A stretch of 64,000 bases of DNA from Sphingomonas sp. LY54 (GTDB lineage Bacteria > Pseudomonadota > Alphaproteobacteria > Sphingomonadales > Sphingomonadaceae): the NCBI RefSeq assembly GCF_035594035.1, contig NZ_CP141588.1, positions 1,571,501 to 1,635,500 of the forward strand. The letters are read 5' to 3'. Shown here in pieces: positions 1 through 8,329 of this stretch (position 1 is its first letter; each line of letters opens with the position of its first letter). The position numbers and the translations under genes are program-made. The notes beneath the pieces were generated by a model that worked only from the letters and a program-made list of their open reading frames with translations, searched no databases and had not been told where the DNA came from.

Positions 1-573
1 GAAGAAGCCGCTCTCGGCCTCGATCTCCTCGCGGCGGGCGCGCGCCTGCGCCTCGCTGATCATGCCGGCCGACAGATCGGCGTCGATCGCCATCTGCTTG
101 CCGGGCATCGCATCGAGGCTGAAGCGCGCCGCGACCTCGGCGATGCGGCCGGCGCCCTTGGTGATCACGACGAAATTGATGACGATCAGGATGATGAAGA
201 TGGTGAGGCCGATCACGGTCTCGCCGCCCATCAGGAACTCGCCGAACGCCGCAATCACGCCGCCGGCGGCATGGACGCCTTCATGGCCGTGCGACAGGAT
301 CAGGCGGGTCGAGGCGATGTTGAGGCCGAGGCGCAGCATCGTCACGATCAGCAGGATCGTCGGGAAGGCGGAGAGCTGGAGCGGCTTTTCGATGAACAAC
401 GCCGTCATCAGGATCAGCACCGAGGCGGTGATCGACAGCGACAGGCCGAAATCGAGCAGCCAGCCCGGCACCGGCAGGATCAGCATGGCGATAATCGCCA
501 CCACCGTGCCGGCGAGCGCGAGGTCCCGGCTCATGCCGAAACGCTGCATCAAATTGGTCCATTGCGCGGGCAT
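1..573 (-). CDS. flhA: Flagellar export gate protein FlhA, N-terminal part (runs off the window)
   Basis: The first 191 residues of FlhA, the export-gate protein of the flagellar type III secretion apparatus, are present. The rest lies beyond position 1. The start is the ATG at 573, 20 nt after the stop of the upstream regulator gene. Hydrophobic segments lie at about residues 17-36, 39-60 and 65-80, followed by the FHIPEP family signature [13 protein letters not shown] at residues 81-93 and further membrane segments. The cytoplasmic loop region ([11 protein letters not shown]) is reached at the window edge. It is the last visible gene of the fliG-fliH-fliF-fliN-regulator-flhA run on this strand. 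Confidence 0.95.
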   Translation of the reverse strand, partial: MPAQWTNLMQRFGMSRDLALAGTVVAIIAMLILPVPGWLLDFGLSLSITASVLILMTALFIEKPLQLSAFPTILLIVTMLRLGLNIASTRLILSHGHEGVHAAGGVIAAFGEFLMGGETVIGLTIFIILIVINFVVITKGAGRIAEVAARFSLDAMPGKQMAIDADLSAGMISEAQARARREEIEAESGFF

Positions 574-593
574 TCAGCTCTCCGGAAGTACGC

Positions 594-1160
594 TCAGAGC
601 GCCGGCGAGACGGGGATCCCCGCCTCGATGAAGGTGCGCAATTTGTTGCGCATCGTGCGCACCGAGATGCCGAGGATGGTCGAGGCCGAAGTGCGGTTGC
701 CGTGGCAGCGCTCGAGCGTGTGCAGGATGAGCTCGCGCTCGACGTCCGCGACGGTGTGGCCGACCAGGGCCTCGACCTCGATCGCGCCGGCGTCCCCGGT
801 GGCGAGCAGGGCGATCGCCGCCGCGATCAGCTCGCGCTCGGGCGGCAGCGGCACATAGTCGCGCGCGCCCGCCCGCACCGCTGCGACCGCGGCCGAGGCC
901 GGCGCGTCGATTCCGCAGGCGAGGACCGGCACCGCGATCTTCTCGGCGCGGAGCTGCTCGAGAAAGGCCGGCACGTCGAAGCAAACGTCGATCATGACGC
1001 TGTTGCTGCGGCGCTGGCGCAGATGGGCGACCGCCGCATCGAGGCTGTCGACGGCGACGACTTCCGCGCCGCTCTCGCGCGCCATGGCGGCGGCGAGCTG
1101 GAACTCGCTGCCGGCAGCGCCGACGAGCAGCATCCGGACCAAGGGCGAGCCGAACTCCAT
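594..1160 (-). CDS. FlbD-like flagellar regulator: degenerate receiver plus Fis-type HTH, no AAA+ domain
   Basis: A 188-residue protein. Residues 1 to about 120 look like a response-regulator receiver fold, but the acidic pair at the end of strand 1 is absent (MLLVGAAGSEF), and no Lys is seen where the conserved one is expected (DYVPLPPE), so it is probably not phosphorylated. Residues about 140-183 are a Fis-family helix-turn-helix (CHGNRTSASTILGISVRTMR). In Caulobacter the similar FlbD carries a sigma-54-activating AAA+ ATPase between these two domains; here it is missing. The ATG overlaps the fliN stop (ATGA), so translation is probably coupled. Inferred role: DNA-binding regulator of flagellar genes, unable to activate sigma-54 itself. 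Confidence 0.75.
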   Translation of the reverse strand: MEFGSPLVRMLLVGAAGSEFQLAAAMARESGAEVVAVDSLDAAVAHLRQRRSNSVMIDVCFDVPAFLEQLRAEKIAVPVLACGIDAPASAAVAAVRAGARDYVPLPPERELIAAAIALLATGDAGAIEVEALVGHTVADVERELILHTLERCHGNRTSASTILGISVRTMRNKLRTFIEAGIPVSPAL

Positions 1161-1531
1161 CACCGGTCCTGGCGAACGATTTCGGTCAGCGTCACGCCCA
1201 GTGCGTTGTCGATCAGCACGACTTCGCCGCGGGCGATCAGCCTGTTGTTGACGAAGATGTCGACTGGTTCGCCCACGCGCCGGTCGAGCTCGACGACGTC
1301 GCCGGGCCGCAGCCGCATCAGCTCGCCAATATCCATCCGCGACCGGCCGAGCACCGCCTGGACCTTGACCGGCACGTCGAACACGGCCTCGAGGCCGCTC
1401 GCGCCGGCATCGACCGGGCCTTCGATGCCCATGGTCGACCAACCCTCTTCGGCTTGGCTGGCTTCCGCGCCGCCGCTTTGTTCGTCGAGCTCGGCCGGCA
1501 CCAATTGGCGCGGCGCAATGTCGTCGCTCAT
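1160..1531 (-). CDS. fliN: Flagellar motor switch protein FliN
   Basis: A 123-residue C-ring protein. The C-terminal SpoA domain (about residues 45-118) contains the typical run VFDVPVKVQAVLGRSRMDIG and LRPGDVVELDRRVGEPVDI. The acidic, low-complexity N-terminus is usual for FliN. I chose the ATG at 1531 because it follows the fliF stop by 11 nt with GGAG about 6 nt upstream. An in-frame ATG at 1558 would overlap fliF and has no such site. It works with FliG and FliM in torque generation and switching. No fliM is visible in this window. Confidence 0.92.
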   Translation of the reverse strand: MSDDIAPRQLVPAELDEQSGGAEASQAEEGWSTMGIEGPVDAGASGLEAVFDVPVKVQAVLGRSRMDIGELMRLRPGDVVELDRRVGEPVDIFVNNRLIARGEVVLIDNALGVTLTEIVRQDR

Positions 1532-1542
1532 CACCTTCTCCA

Positions 1543-3168
1543 TCATGAATTCATCCACTGCCGGACGACCGAAGCCGACTCACCGGGGCTGCCCTTGACC
1601 GCCTCGCCGATGCGCTTCAGCGCCGACATCTTGATCCGCCCGTCGACCTGCGCGAGCGCGATTTCCTGATCGATCGAGACCGCATCGTTGCGAGCCTCGA
1701 GCTGGCGCATCGCATCTTCGTCGCCATCGGCCGCGCGCGATGCCAAAGCGAGCATCTCCGGATCCTGCGCCGGCGGCAGCGCCGGCTGGGCCTCGGGCAC
1801 CTCCGCCATGTCGGTGGCGCGGCGCCGCTCGCGATCGCGCAACATCCGCAGCGCCATCAGGCCCACGCCGGCGATGACCAGGATCTTCAACAGGTCGAAG
1901 ACGTGATCCATCGTCAGACCGCCCAAGAAGCCGGCGTCGGCGCCCGGATCCTCGGGAGTTGCGAAGGTCATGCTTTCGACAACCACGCTGTCGCCGCGCT
2001 CGGCGTCGAAGCCGACCGCATTCTCGACCAGGCGATTGAGCCGCTTCAGCTGCGAATCCGGCACGCCCTTGGCTCCGCCGTCGACCAGCACGGCGACGGT
2101 CAGGCGGTTGATCTTGCCGGGCGTGCGCACGGTGACGCTCTGCCGGCTGCTATTCTCGTAGGTGATGTCCTCGGACGATTCCGCCTTGGTGGACTGACGC
2201 GTGTCGCCACCGCCACCGACGGGCTGGCCCTGGTTCTCCGGGAGCTGGGCAGCGACCGTCACGGCATCGTCGGCGGCATCCTGCTCCTGGTTCTGATCGT
2301 TGGATTCGACCGATACCTGATGCTTGATCACCTGCGTGTCAGGATCGAACACATTGGCTTCCTCGCGCGTCTGCTCGCGGTCGATCACCGCCGAGACTTC
2401 GGCGCGAACCTTGCCGACGCCGACGATCGGTTCGATCATCGCCTCGATCTGCGAGCGCAGCCGCGCTTCGACCGCCGCCTGGCGCTGCTCGATCTCGCTG
2501 GAGCTGGCGCCGCCGCCCTCGCCCGCCCGAGCCAGCAGCGCGCCCGTCTGATCGACGACCGACACGCTTTCCGGCGACAGTTCCGGCACCGAGGAGGCGA
2601 CGAGATAGCGGATCGCCTGGACCGATTCCCCGGGCAGCGAGCCGCGGGTCTTGACGGTCACGGCGGCGGTCGCCTTGCGCGCTTCGGCGGCGAACATCGC
2701 CCGCTCCGGCATCACGATGTGGACGCGCGCCTTGGTGACGCTTTGAAGGCTTTCGATCGACCGGGAGAGCTCGCCTTCGATAGCGCGCGTCTCGTTCATC
2801 TTGGCGCGCGACGAGGAGACGCCGAACGGCTCCTCCTGGTCGAGCACGTCGTAGCCGATCTTACCGCCAAGCTGCTCGGAGGCCATGCCCATGCGCAGCT
2901 CGGCGAGCTTGTCCTGCGGCGCCAGCACGCCGGTGCCGTCGGCCGAAATCTGGAAGGGGACGTTCTGGGCCTTGAGCTTCTCGGTGATCGACTGCGCCGC
3001 AGCCGGATCGAGATCGGTGTAGAGATAGCCCATCTGGCTGCTCGGGCCGCGCAGCGACACCGCCGCCAGCACGGCGAGCAGCGTCACCGCGACGCCGCCC
3101 ATGATCAGCAGCCGCTTGGTCCCGAGCTGGGCGGCAAAATTACGCAATCCGTTCAAGGGGAGCCCCAC
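1543..3168 (-). CDS. fliF: Flagellar MS-ring protein FliF
   Basis: A 541-residue MS-ring protein of usual length. The N-terminal membrane helix (about residues 18-40, RLLIMGGVAVTLLAVLAAV) is followed by the two YscJ/FliF ring-building motifs (GYLYTDLDPAAAQSITEKL), a Q/D-rich periplasmic stretch, the second membrane helix (about 420-440) and a charged cytoplasmic tail that binds FliG. The open frame begins at a GTG at 3168 with no clear Shine-Dalgarno site. TTG codons a few residues further in are alternatives. A perfect 8-bp hairpin lies just upstream (3174-3198). Confidence 0.95.
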   Translation of the reverse strand: MGLPLNGLRNFAAQLGTKRLLIMGGVAVTLLAVLAAVSLRGPSSQMGYLYTDLDPAAAQSITEKLKAQNVPFQISADGTGVLAPQDKLAELRMGMASEQLGGKIGYDVLDQEEPFGVSSSRAKMNETRAIEGELSRSIESLQSVTKARVHIVMPERAMFAAEARKATAAVTVKTRGSLPGESVQAIRYLVASSVPELSPESVSVVDQTGALLARAGEGGGASSSEIEQRQAAVEARLRSQIEAMIEPIVGVGKVRAEVSAVIDREQTREEANVFDPDTQVIKHQVSVESNDQNQEQDAADDAVTVAAQLPENQGQPVGGGGDTRQSTKAESSEDITYENSSRQSVTVRTPGKINRLTVAVLVDGGAKGVPDSQLKRLNRLVENAVGFDAERGDSVVVESMTFATPEDPGADAGFLGGLTMDHVFDLLKILVIAGVGLMALRMLRDRERRRATDMAEVPEAQPALPPAQDPEMLALASRAADGDEDAMRQLEARNDAVSIDQEIALAQVDGRIKMSALKRIGEAVKGSPGESASVVRQWMNS

Positions 3169-3173
3169 AATGA

Positions 3174-3198
3174 CGGCAGGGCGAACATGTCCCTGCCG
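3174..3198 (-). promoter_or_regulatory. Inverted repeat immediately upstream of fliF
   Basis: CGGCAGGG and CCCTGCCG form a perfect 8-bp stem around a 9-nt loop, ending 6 nt before the GTG of fliF. No U-tract follows, so it is not an intrinsic terminator. It may be an operator or a translation-control hairpin in the fliF leader. The function is unknown. Confidence 0.35.
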
Positions 3199-3281
3199 GG
3201 TTCATTATAGGAGGAGCGCTCTAGGCAAGTTCTGCCGGGTAGGAATTTTTTGCCGCCATCGCGCCGACGGCGCTGCGGGCG

Positions 3282-3935
3282 TCAGCCGAGGAAGGGCGCG
3301 AACTCTTCCAGAACGGCGGCACGGCGCGCCTCGGCGTCGAGGCGGAGCCCGCCTTCGTCCCAGCCGATCAGGGCATCTCCGAGCGCGAGGGTGGCGTCGC
3401 CGAACACGATCAGCGTCATCCGCCGCCGCTCCTGGCCGATGCGGAAGGCGACCAGCTCCTCCATCCGCTCGACGAGGTCGGGGTGGACGCGGATCTGCAG
3501 CTTCGGCCCGCGGCCGACCTGTTCGAGCACCCGCCCCAGCGCCTCGTTGATCGCCTGTTCGGGCGCGCGTTCGAGCGCGCGGCCGGCGAGCATGTCGGCC
3601 GCCTCCAGGGCCACGGTCGCGGCGTCGTTGCGCACCGCGGTCTGGACCTCGGTAAAATCCTTTTCGATCTGCTCGACCGCGGCGTGGAGTGCATCGACCG
3701 CAGAGAGCAGAGCCGTCTCGCGCTCCGAGCGCGCCTGGGCGAGCCCCGCCTCGAAGCCGTCGGCGCGGGCGCGCGCGAGCGCGTCGTCGCGCTCCAGGTT
3801 CAATCGCTCGACCTCGGCGCGCAGGCCGTCGATCTCCATCTCGAGGTCGAGCGCATCGGCGGCCTCGCGCTTGGCCGAAGCGGCGGTGAAAATCCGGTCG
3901 AAGGCGAACGGCCTGATCTTGGTCGCTGCATCCAT
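3282..3935 (-). CDS. fliH: Flagellar assembly protein FliH
   Basis: A 217-residue protein that negatively regulates and docks the FliI ATPase at the flagellar export gate. The N-terminal segment (KIRPFAFDRIF) is followed by a long charged coiled coil (about residues 25-120) rich in Ala, Glu and Arg and then the compact C-terminal FliH/V-ATPase-E-like domain (QIRVHPDLVERMEEL). The ATG at 3935 is preceded by GAGGAG with a 7-nt spacer. The ATG at 3956 (13 nt after the fliG stop) is a possible alternative. The gene lies directly downstream of fliG. Confidence 0.88.
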   Translation of the reverse strand: MDAATKIRPFAFDRIFTAASAKREAADALDLEMEIDGLRAEVERLNLERDDALARARADGFEAGLAQARSERETALLSAVDALHAAVEQIEKDFTEVQTAVRNDAATVALEAADMLAGRALERAPEQAINEALGRVLEQVGRGPKLQIRVHPDLVERMEELVAFRIGQERRRMTLIVFGDATLALGDALIGWDEGGLRLDAEARRAAVLEEFAPFLG

Positions 3936-3969
3936 CTCTAGTCTCCTCGAAGCCATCTCTTTCGCCTCG

Positions 3970-5004
3970 TCAGTAGATCAGGCCGTCGTCGCTCTTGGGA
4001 TCGACGAGCATGATGTCGCCGCGATCGGCGAGCGACTTGGCGAGACGCACCAGGGCGGTCTGCGCCTCCTCGCAGTCGCGCGACCGGACCGGGCCCATCG
4101 CCGTCATCTCCTCGCGCATGAGCTTGGCGGCGCGCTCGGTCATGCTGGCGAAGAAGATCTGCTTCATGCTCTCCGGCGCGCCCTTCAGCGCCAGCGCCAT
4201 CTCGCGCTTGTCGGCATTGCGGACGATCGTCGCGATCGCGGCCGGCAGCAAATTGGCGAGATCGTCGAACGTGAACATCAGGGCGCGGATGCGTTCGGCC
4301 GATTCCGGCGCACGCTCGTCGAGCGCGCCCAGCATCGCTTCCTCAGTCGATCGGTCGAGCGCGTTGAAGATCTCGGCCATGCTCTCGTGCGGATCGCGCC
4401 GCTGCGAGCGCGACAAATTGGTCATGAACTCGCTGCGCAGCGTCTGCTCGACCTCGGCGATCACTTCCTTCTGCACCGTGTCCATCCGCAGCATACGCAT
4501 GATGACGTCGGTGGAGAGATCCTTCGGCAGCTCGGCGAGCACGCGCGCGGCATGGTCGGCGCTCAGCTTGCTGAGGATCACGGCCACCGTCTGCGGATAT
4601 TCGTTCTTGAGGTAAGCGGCGAGGACGGACTCGTTCACGTTGGAGAGCTTGTCCCACATCGTCCGGCCGGAAGGACCGCGAATGTCCTCCATGATCTCCT
4701 TGACCTTCTCGCCGGGAAGCACGCCTTCCAGCAGCCGCTCGGTGGTCTCGTAGGAGCCGTGCAGCGACGACATGGACGAAACCTCGCCCGAAAACTGGAC
4801 CATCAGATATTCGACCACCGGCGCCGGCACCCGTCCGAGCTGGGCAATGCAGGACGACAGTTCCTTGATCTCGTCGACCGAAAGCTGCTCCCAGATGGCG
4901 GCGCCATGCTCCTTGCCGAGCGCCAGCATCAGCATCGATGCGCGCTCCAGGCCGGAATATCTCTTGAGTTCGGGCGGTTCGCCGATCGGCGCCATCACGC
5001 TCAT
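3970..5004 (-). CDS. fliG: Flagellar motor switch protein FliG
   Basis: A 344-residue C-ring protein that contacts FliF at its N-terminus and the stator at its C-terminus. The N-terminal domain begins SGLERASMLMLALGKEHG. The middle-domain motif NEYPQTVAVILSKL is a close version of the family EHPQTVA motif. The C-terminal torque domain contains FTFDDLANL and the charged segment EMALALKGAPESMKQIF. The start codon has GGAG 8-9 nt upstream. It heads the minus-strand flagellar run and is divergent from the beta-propeller protein gene. Confidence 0.96.
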   Translation of the reverse strand: MSVMAPIGEPPELKRYSGLERASMLMLALGKEHGAAIWEQLSVDEIKELSSCIAQLGRVPAPVVEYLMVQFSGEVSSMSSLHGSYETTERLLEGVLPGEKVKEIMEDIRGPSGRTMWDKLSNVNESVLAAYLKNEYPQTVAVILSKLSADHAARVLAELPKDLSTDVIMRMLRMDTVQKEVIAEVEQTLRSEFMTNLSRSQRRDPHESMAEIFNALDRSTEEAMLGALDERAPESAERIRALMFTFDDLANLLPAAIATIVRNADKREMALALKGAPESMKQIFFASMTERAAKLMREEMTAMGPVRSRDCEEAQTALVRLAKSLADRGDIMLVDPKSDDGLIY

Positions 5005-5102
5005 GCACTACTCCAAAAAATACGCGGCAAGCGGGTCGGAGCCGTGCCGTTCGTCTATCTTATAGGATGAATGTGCGCGCAGGGAGGCTTGGTTAATCGG
5101 CC

Positions 5103-7829
5103 ATGTCGATAAATTTTTCGAACAGCCTCGTGGGGCTCAGCATGCTGACGGGCGACAACAGCCTGTTCGGCCTCGCCTCCTCCATGCGCTTCGAAACGCG
5201 CGCCGTGCGGATCGCCAAGGCGCAGTTCACGACGCCGCGGGTAACCGCTCCCTGGCAGCAGCCGGGGCCGAACACGCCGCTTTCCGCGCAGCTGGCAGCG
5301 ATCAAGCGGCTGTCGACGATCATCGACAAGACCCCGATGCGCAATGCCTCGCTGCCGGCCGACGTCCAGACCAGCTTCGTCGCCTACAAGGCGCTCGAGC
5401 AATTGCGCGTCCTGGCCGAAAGCGCCGCGGCCAAGACCACTTCGTCGTCGGCACGGCTGTCGCTCGACGCGATCTTCGCCAAGGGCTTGGGCGACCTCCA
5501 GGCTTTCCTCGCGGCCGCCCCGACCGACAAGGTCAAGCTCGCCTTCGACAAGCCGGCGCGGCGCGCCGAGAGCGTCCCGATGACGCCGACGATCGCGCCG
5601 ACCAAGACGCTTGCCGCCGGCATCCTCGACACGCGCAATGCCGCCATCCCCGGCATCGCCGGCAACGAGCTGCTGAGCGTCAGCCTCTCCAAATATGGCG
5701 TGACCGAGAGCGTCACGGTCGACCTGTCGACGGTGACGCAGCCGCCCACGCTCGACGGCATCGCCGCAGCCCTCAATGCCGCCATCGCGTCCGTCCCGAT
5801 GCGCGACACCAACGGCGCGATCGTGTTCGACGGCGATGGCAACCCGCTCGCCAAATATGCGTCGCGCTTCTCGGTCGAGAAGAATGACGGCAAATGGGGT
5901 CTGGCCCTGAACGCGCTGGGGGTCGAGCAGGTCGGCATCGACCAGGTCGGCGCCAAGGACAGTTTGATCGTCGCCAGCGGCCAGACTGCGCTCGACGCGC
6001 CCACCACCACCAAGATCCTGCGCTTCGACGACCCGGCCGGCGCGGTCACGCAAAAGACGCTCGGCACGATCGCGGCGGTCGACCGCGACGCCACCGCGGC
6101 AGCGGCCCTCACCCCGCCGCCTCCGCCGATCAAGGGCACCACGGCGCCGCAGCCGAAGACGATCTGGGCCGCCACGACGGCACGCGCGATCACCAGCGAC
6201 GCGCAGGGCAACAGCTATGTCGTCGGCACCACCGGCGGCGACCTCGGCAGCAACCGCGTCGACGGCGCCGAGGACCTGTTCCTCACCAAGCTCGACAGCG
6301 AGGGCCGCGTGCTCTGGCAGCGCACGCTCGGCGCGTCCGGCGGCGCCCAGGGCGCAGCGGTCAGCGTCGCCGCCAATGGCGACATCGTCGTTGCCGGCAC
6401 GGTTTCCGGTCCCTTCAACGGCTCGCTCGGCGCCGACAGCGACATGCTGGTCGTGAAGTTCGACGCCAATGGCGACGAGAAATTCGCCACCGCCGTCCGC
6501 GCGCTCGGCAACGAGGAAGCGAGCGCGGTCACGGTCGGCGCCGACGGCACCATCTATGTCGGCGGCCGCAGCGGCACCGGCGGGGGCGATGCCTTCCTCG
6601 CCCGGATCAGCACCACCGGCGCGCTCCAGGAACGCCGCACGATCAACAGCGGCGGCAGCGACACGGTGACGGCGCTGGCCATCGACGGCAGCGGCGAATT
6701 GCTGGCCCTCACCAAGGAAAACGGCACCGCGACCTTGCGCCGGATCGACGCGCAATCGCTCGCCGGGGACCTCGGATCGCTGGCCCTCGGATCGGCCGAC
6801 GCGCGCGCGATCGCGGTATCGGAGACCGGCGAGATCGCGGTCGTCGGCGCCACGCTGAGCGCGCTGATCGGAACCCAGGTCAACGCCACGTCGGGCGGCC
6901 GCGACGGCTTCGTCGCCCGCATCGACGCCGGGCTCAGCGGTGCAAGCGTCTCCTATCTCGGCAGCGCTGCCGACGACCAGGCCGACAGCGTCACGTTCAT
7001 GAACGGTTCGCTCTATGTCGGCGGCCGCACCACCGGCGCGATGGACGGTGCGCGCCGCGGCGCCGTCGACGGCTTCATCAGCCGCATCGACACCGCCACC
7101 GGCGCGATCCAGAGCACGACCCAGTTCGGCCAGACCGCGCTCCGCACCGAGCCTGTGCGCATCGCCGCCACCACGGGCGGGGCCGGCATCATGGGGGCGC
7201 TCGGCCTGCAGCGCGGCACCGTCAACGACAGCGAGTCCACCAAGCTCGTCGCCCAGACCAGCCTGCGGCCCGGCGACGAATTCACGCTCAAGGTCGACGG
7301 CAAGACCGCCAAGAAGATCACAGTCACGGCCGACGACACGCTGGCGACGCTCGCCGACCGGATCCGCAAGGCGACCGGCGCCGACATCACGATCACGACC
7401 CCGAAGGTCGGCGAGAAGAGCGTGCTGCGCATCGACGCCAAGCCCGGCCACGCGATCGAGCTGGTCGCCGGCGTCGACGGCAAGGACGCGCTCGGCAAGC
7501 TCGGCATCGAGCCGCAGCGCCTGTCGGCTCCGCCGGTCGCGCCCAAGAACGCACCCCGAGTCCAGCCCGGCGGCACGTTCGGCCTCGCGCTGAGCGACGC
7601 CTACAGCCTCGTCACCATGGAGAGCGCGGCGCTGGCGCTGAAGACGATCGAGTCGGCCATCTCGATGACGCAGACCGCCTATCGCTCGCTCTACTGGGAC
7701 GACGGCAAAGCCGCGCTCGCCAACGGCACCAGCAACATTTCGGGCGGCGCCTCTGCCTACCAGCAGAAGCAGCTCGCCATGTACCAGGACGCGTTGAGCC
7801 GCCTCGGCGGCTCCAACCCCTATTTCTAA
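5103..7829 (+). CDS. Flagellar-locus protein with two flagellin-IN-like domains around a beta-propeller (908 aa)
   Basis: I do not recognise this as a named gene. Three kinds of region can be seen. Residues about 188-280 (SVTVDLSTVTQPPTLDGIAA) and about 718-803 (FTLKVDGKTAKKITVTADDT...LADRIRKATG) resemble the flagellin-hook IN motif found in FliD, FlgL and flagellins. Between them, residues about 350-700 form six or seven SBBP-type propeller repeats (GNSYVVGTTGG, GDIVVAGTVSG, GTIYVGGRSG, GSLYVGGRTTG). The C-terminal 80 residues are helical and Gln/Ser-rich. No signal peptide is seen. It is divergent from fliG and 10 nt upstream of flgB, which suggests a flagellar, possibly exported, axial or cap-like protein. 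The ATG at 5103 has GGAGG 15 nt upstream, which is too far, so the start is uncertain. Confidence 0.75.
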   Translation: MSINFSNSLVGLSMLTGDNSLFGLASSMRFETRAVRIAKAQFTTPRVTAPWQQPGPNTPLSAQLAAIKRLSTIIDKTPMRNASLPADVQTSFVAYKALEQLRVLAESAAAKTTSSSARLSLDAIFAKGLGDLQAFLAAAPTDKVKLAFDKPARRAESVPMTPTIAPTKTLAAGILDTRNAAIPGIAGNELLSVSLSKYGVTESVTVDLSTVTQPPTLDGIAAALNAAIASVPMRDTNGAIVFDGDGNPLAKYASRFSVEKNDGKWGLALNALGVEQVGIDQVGAKDSLIVASGQTALDAPTTTKILRFDDPAGAVTQKTLGTIAAVDRDATAAAALTPPPPPIKGTTAPQPKTIWAATTARAITSDAQGNSYVVGTTGGDLGSNRVDGAEDLFLTKLDSEGRVLWQRTLGASGGAQGAAVSVAANGDIVVAGTVSGPFNGSLGADSDMLVVKFDANGDEKFATAVRALGNEEASAVTVGADGTIYVGGRSGTGGGDAFLARISTTGALQERRTINSGGSDTVTALAIDGSGELLALTKENGTATLRRIDAQSLAGDLGSLALGSADARAIAVSETGEIAVVGATLSALIGTQVNATSGGRDGFVARIDAGLSGASVSYLGSAADDQADSVTFMNGSLYVGGRTTGAMDGARRGAVDGFISRIDTATGAIQSTTQFGQTALRTEPVRIAATTGGAGIMGALGLQRGTVNDSESTKLVAQTSLRPGDEFTLKVDGKTAKKITVTADDTLATLADRIRKATGADITITTPKVGEKSVLRIDAKPGHAIELVAGVDGKDALGKLGIEPQRLSAPPVAPKNAPRVQPGGTFGLALSDAYSLVTMESAALALKTIESAISMTQTAYRSLYWDDGKAALANGTSNISGGASAYQQKQLAMYQDALSRLGGSNPYF

Positions 7830-7839
7830 GGACGCCCTC

Positions 7840-8262
7840 ATGCCCAACCTTCCGCCCCTGCTGGCCGGCCTCGGCCAGGCCATGCGGCACCTGAGCGAGC
7901 GCCAGAAGGTGATCGCGCAGAATGTCGCCAACAGCGAGACGCCCGGATTCAAGGCGCGCGAGCTTGAGAAGCTGGACTTCGGCGCCCTGCTCGCGCCGCA
8001 CGGCGAGCGCGGCCAGGTCCGCATCGGCAAGCCGCGCGTCACCATCACCAGCGGCATGGCCGCGCTCGGCGCCAGCCAGCCGCGCGGCGGCCACATCATC
8101 GCCGACAAGGACGTCACCGAGACCAAGCCCGACGGCAACAACGTGACGCTCGAGGAGCAATTGCTGAAGATGGGCCAGGTGCAGGCGGACTACGCCACCA
8201 TGACCAATCTCTACCGCAAGCAGATGTCGCTGATGAAGACGGCTACCGGCCGCGGCGGCTAA
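7840..8262 (+). CDS. flgB: Flagellar proximal rod protein FlgB
   Basis: A 140-residue rod subunit of the flagellar axial family. The N-terminal helix carries the family motif NVANSETPGFKARE, the flagellar rod signature that in other species reads ANxxTPGYK. The C-terminal helix (EEQLLKMGQVQADYATMTNL) closes the D0 coiled coil. AAGGA lies 8 nt before the ATG. It directly follows the propeller gene, presumably in one transcript. The usual partners flgC and fliE do not follow; a terminator and an unrelated gene do. Confidence 0.94.
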   Translation: MPNLPPLLAGLGQAMRHLSERQKVIAQNVANSETPGFKARELEKLDFGALLAPHGERGQVRIGKPRVTITSGMAALGASQPRGGHIIADKDVTETKPDGNNVTLEEQLLKMGQVQADYATMTNLYRKQMSLMKTATGRGG

Positions 8263-8292
8263 GCCGGACCGGCCACCTGCGCAGAAAGAAAG

Positions 8293-8321
8293 GCGCCGCC
8301 GGGTTTATCGCCCGGCGGCGC
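8293..8321. terminator. Bidirectional terminator between flgB and the RTX gene
   Basis: A perfect 11-bp stem (GCGCCGCCGGG / CCCGGCGGCGC) with a 7-nt loop lies between two convergent genes. On the minus strand it is followed by the T-rich run TTTCTTTCT, so it best serves the RTX gene; on the plus strand only TTT follows, some distance away. Confidence 0.8.
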
Positions 8322-8329
8322 TGCGCGTT

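Noticed and set aside
5089..5096. TTGGTTAA, similar to a CtrA half-site, near the propeller gene start; similar site at 55886-55891 before the ftsZ-like gene
   Set aside because: Single short half-sites with mismatches are expected by chance. Presence of sciP makes CtrA control plausible, but the sequence alone does not support it.
5005..5102. Possible sigma-54 promoter (GGGTCGG-AGCC-GTGC) between fliG and the propeller gene
   Set aside because: Only the GG and GC dinucleotides and a few other bases fit; too weak compared with the consensus.
5055..8141. Very long open frame on the minus strand opposite the propeller gene and flgB
   Set aside because: Its translation is low-complexity (Ala/Arg/Asp/Gly-rich) and results from G/C-biased third positions of the real plus-strand genes; no motif or ribosome site.
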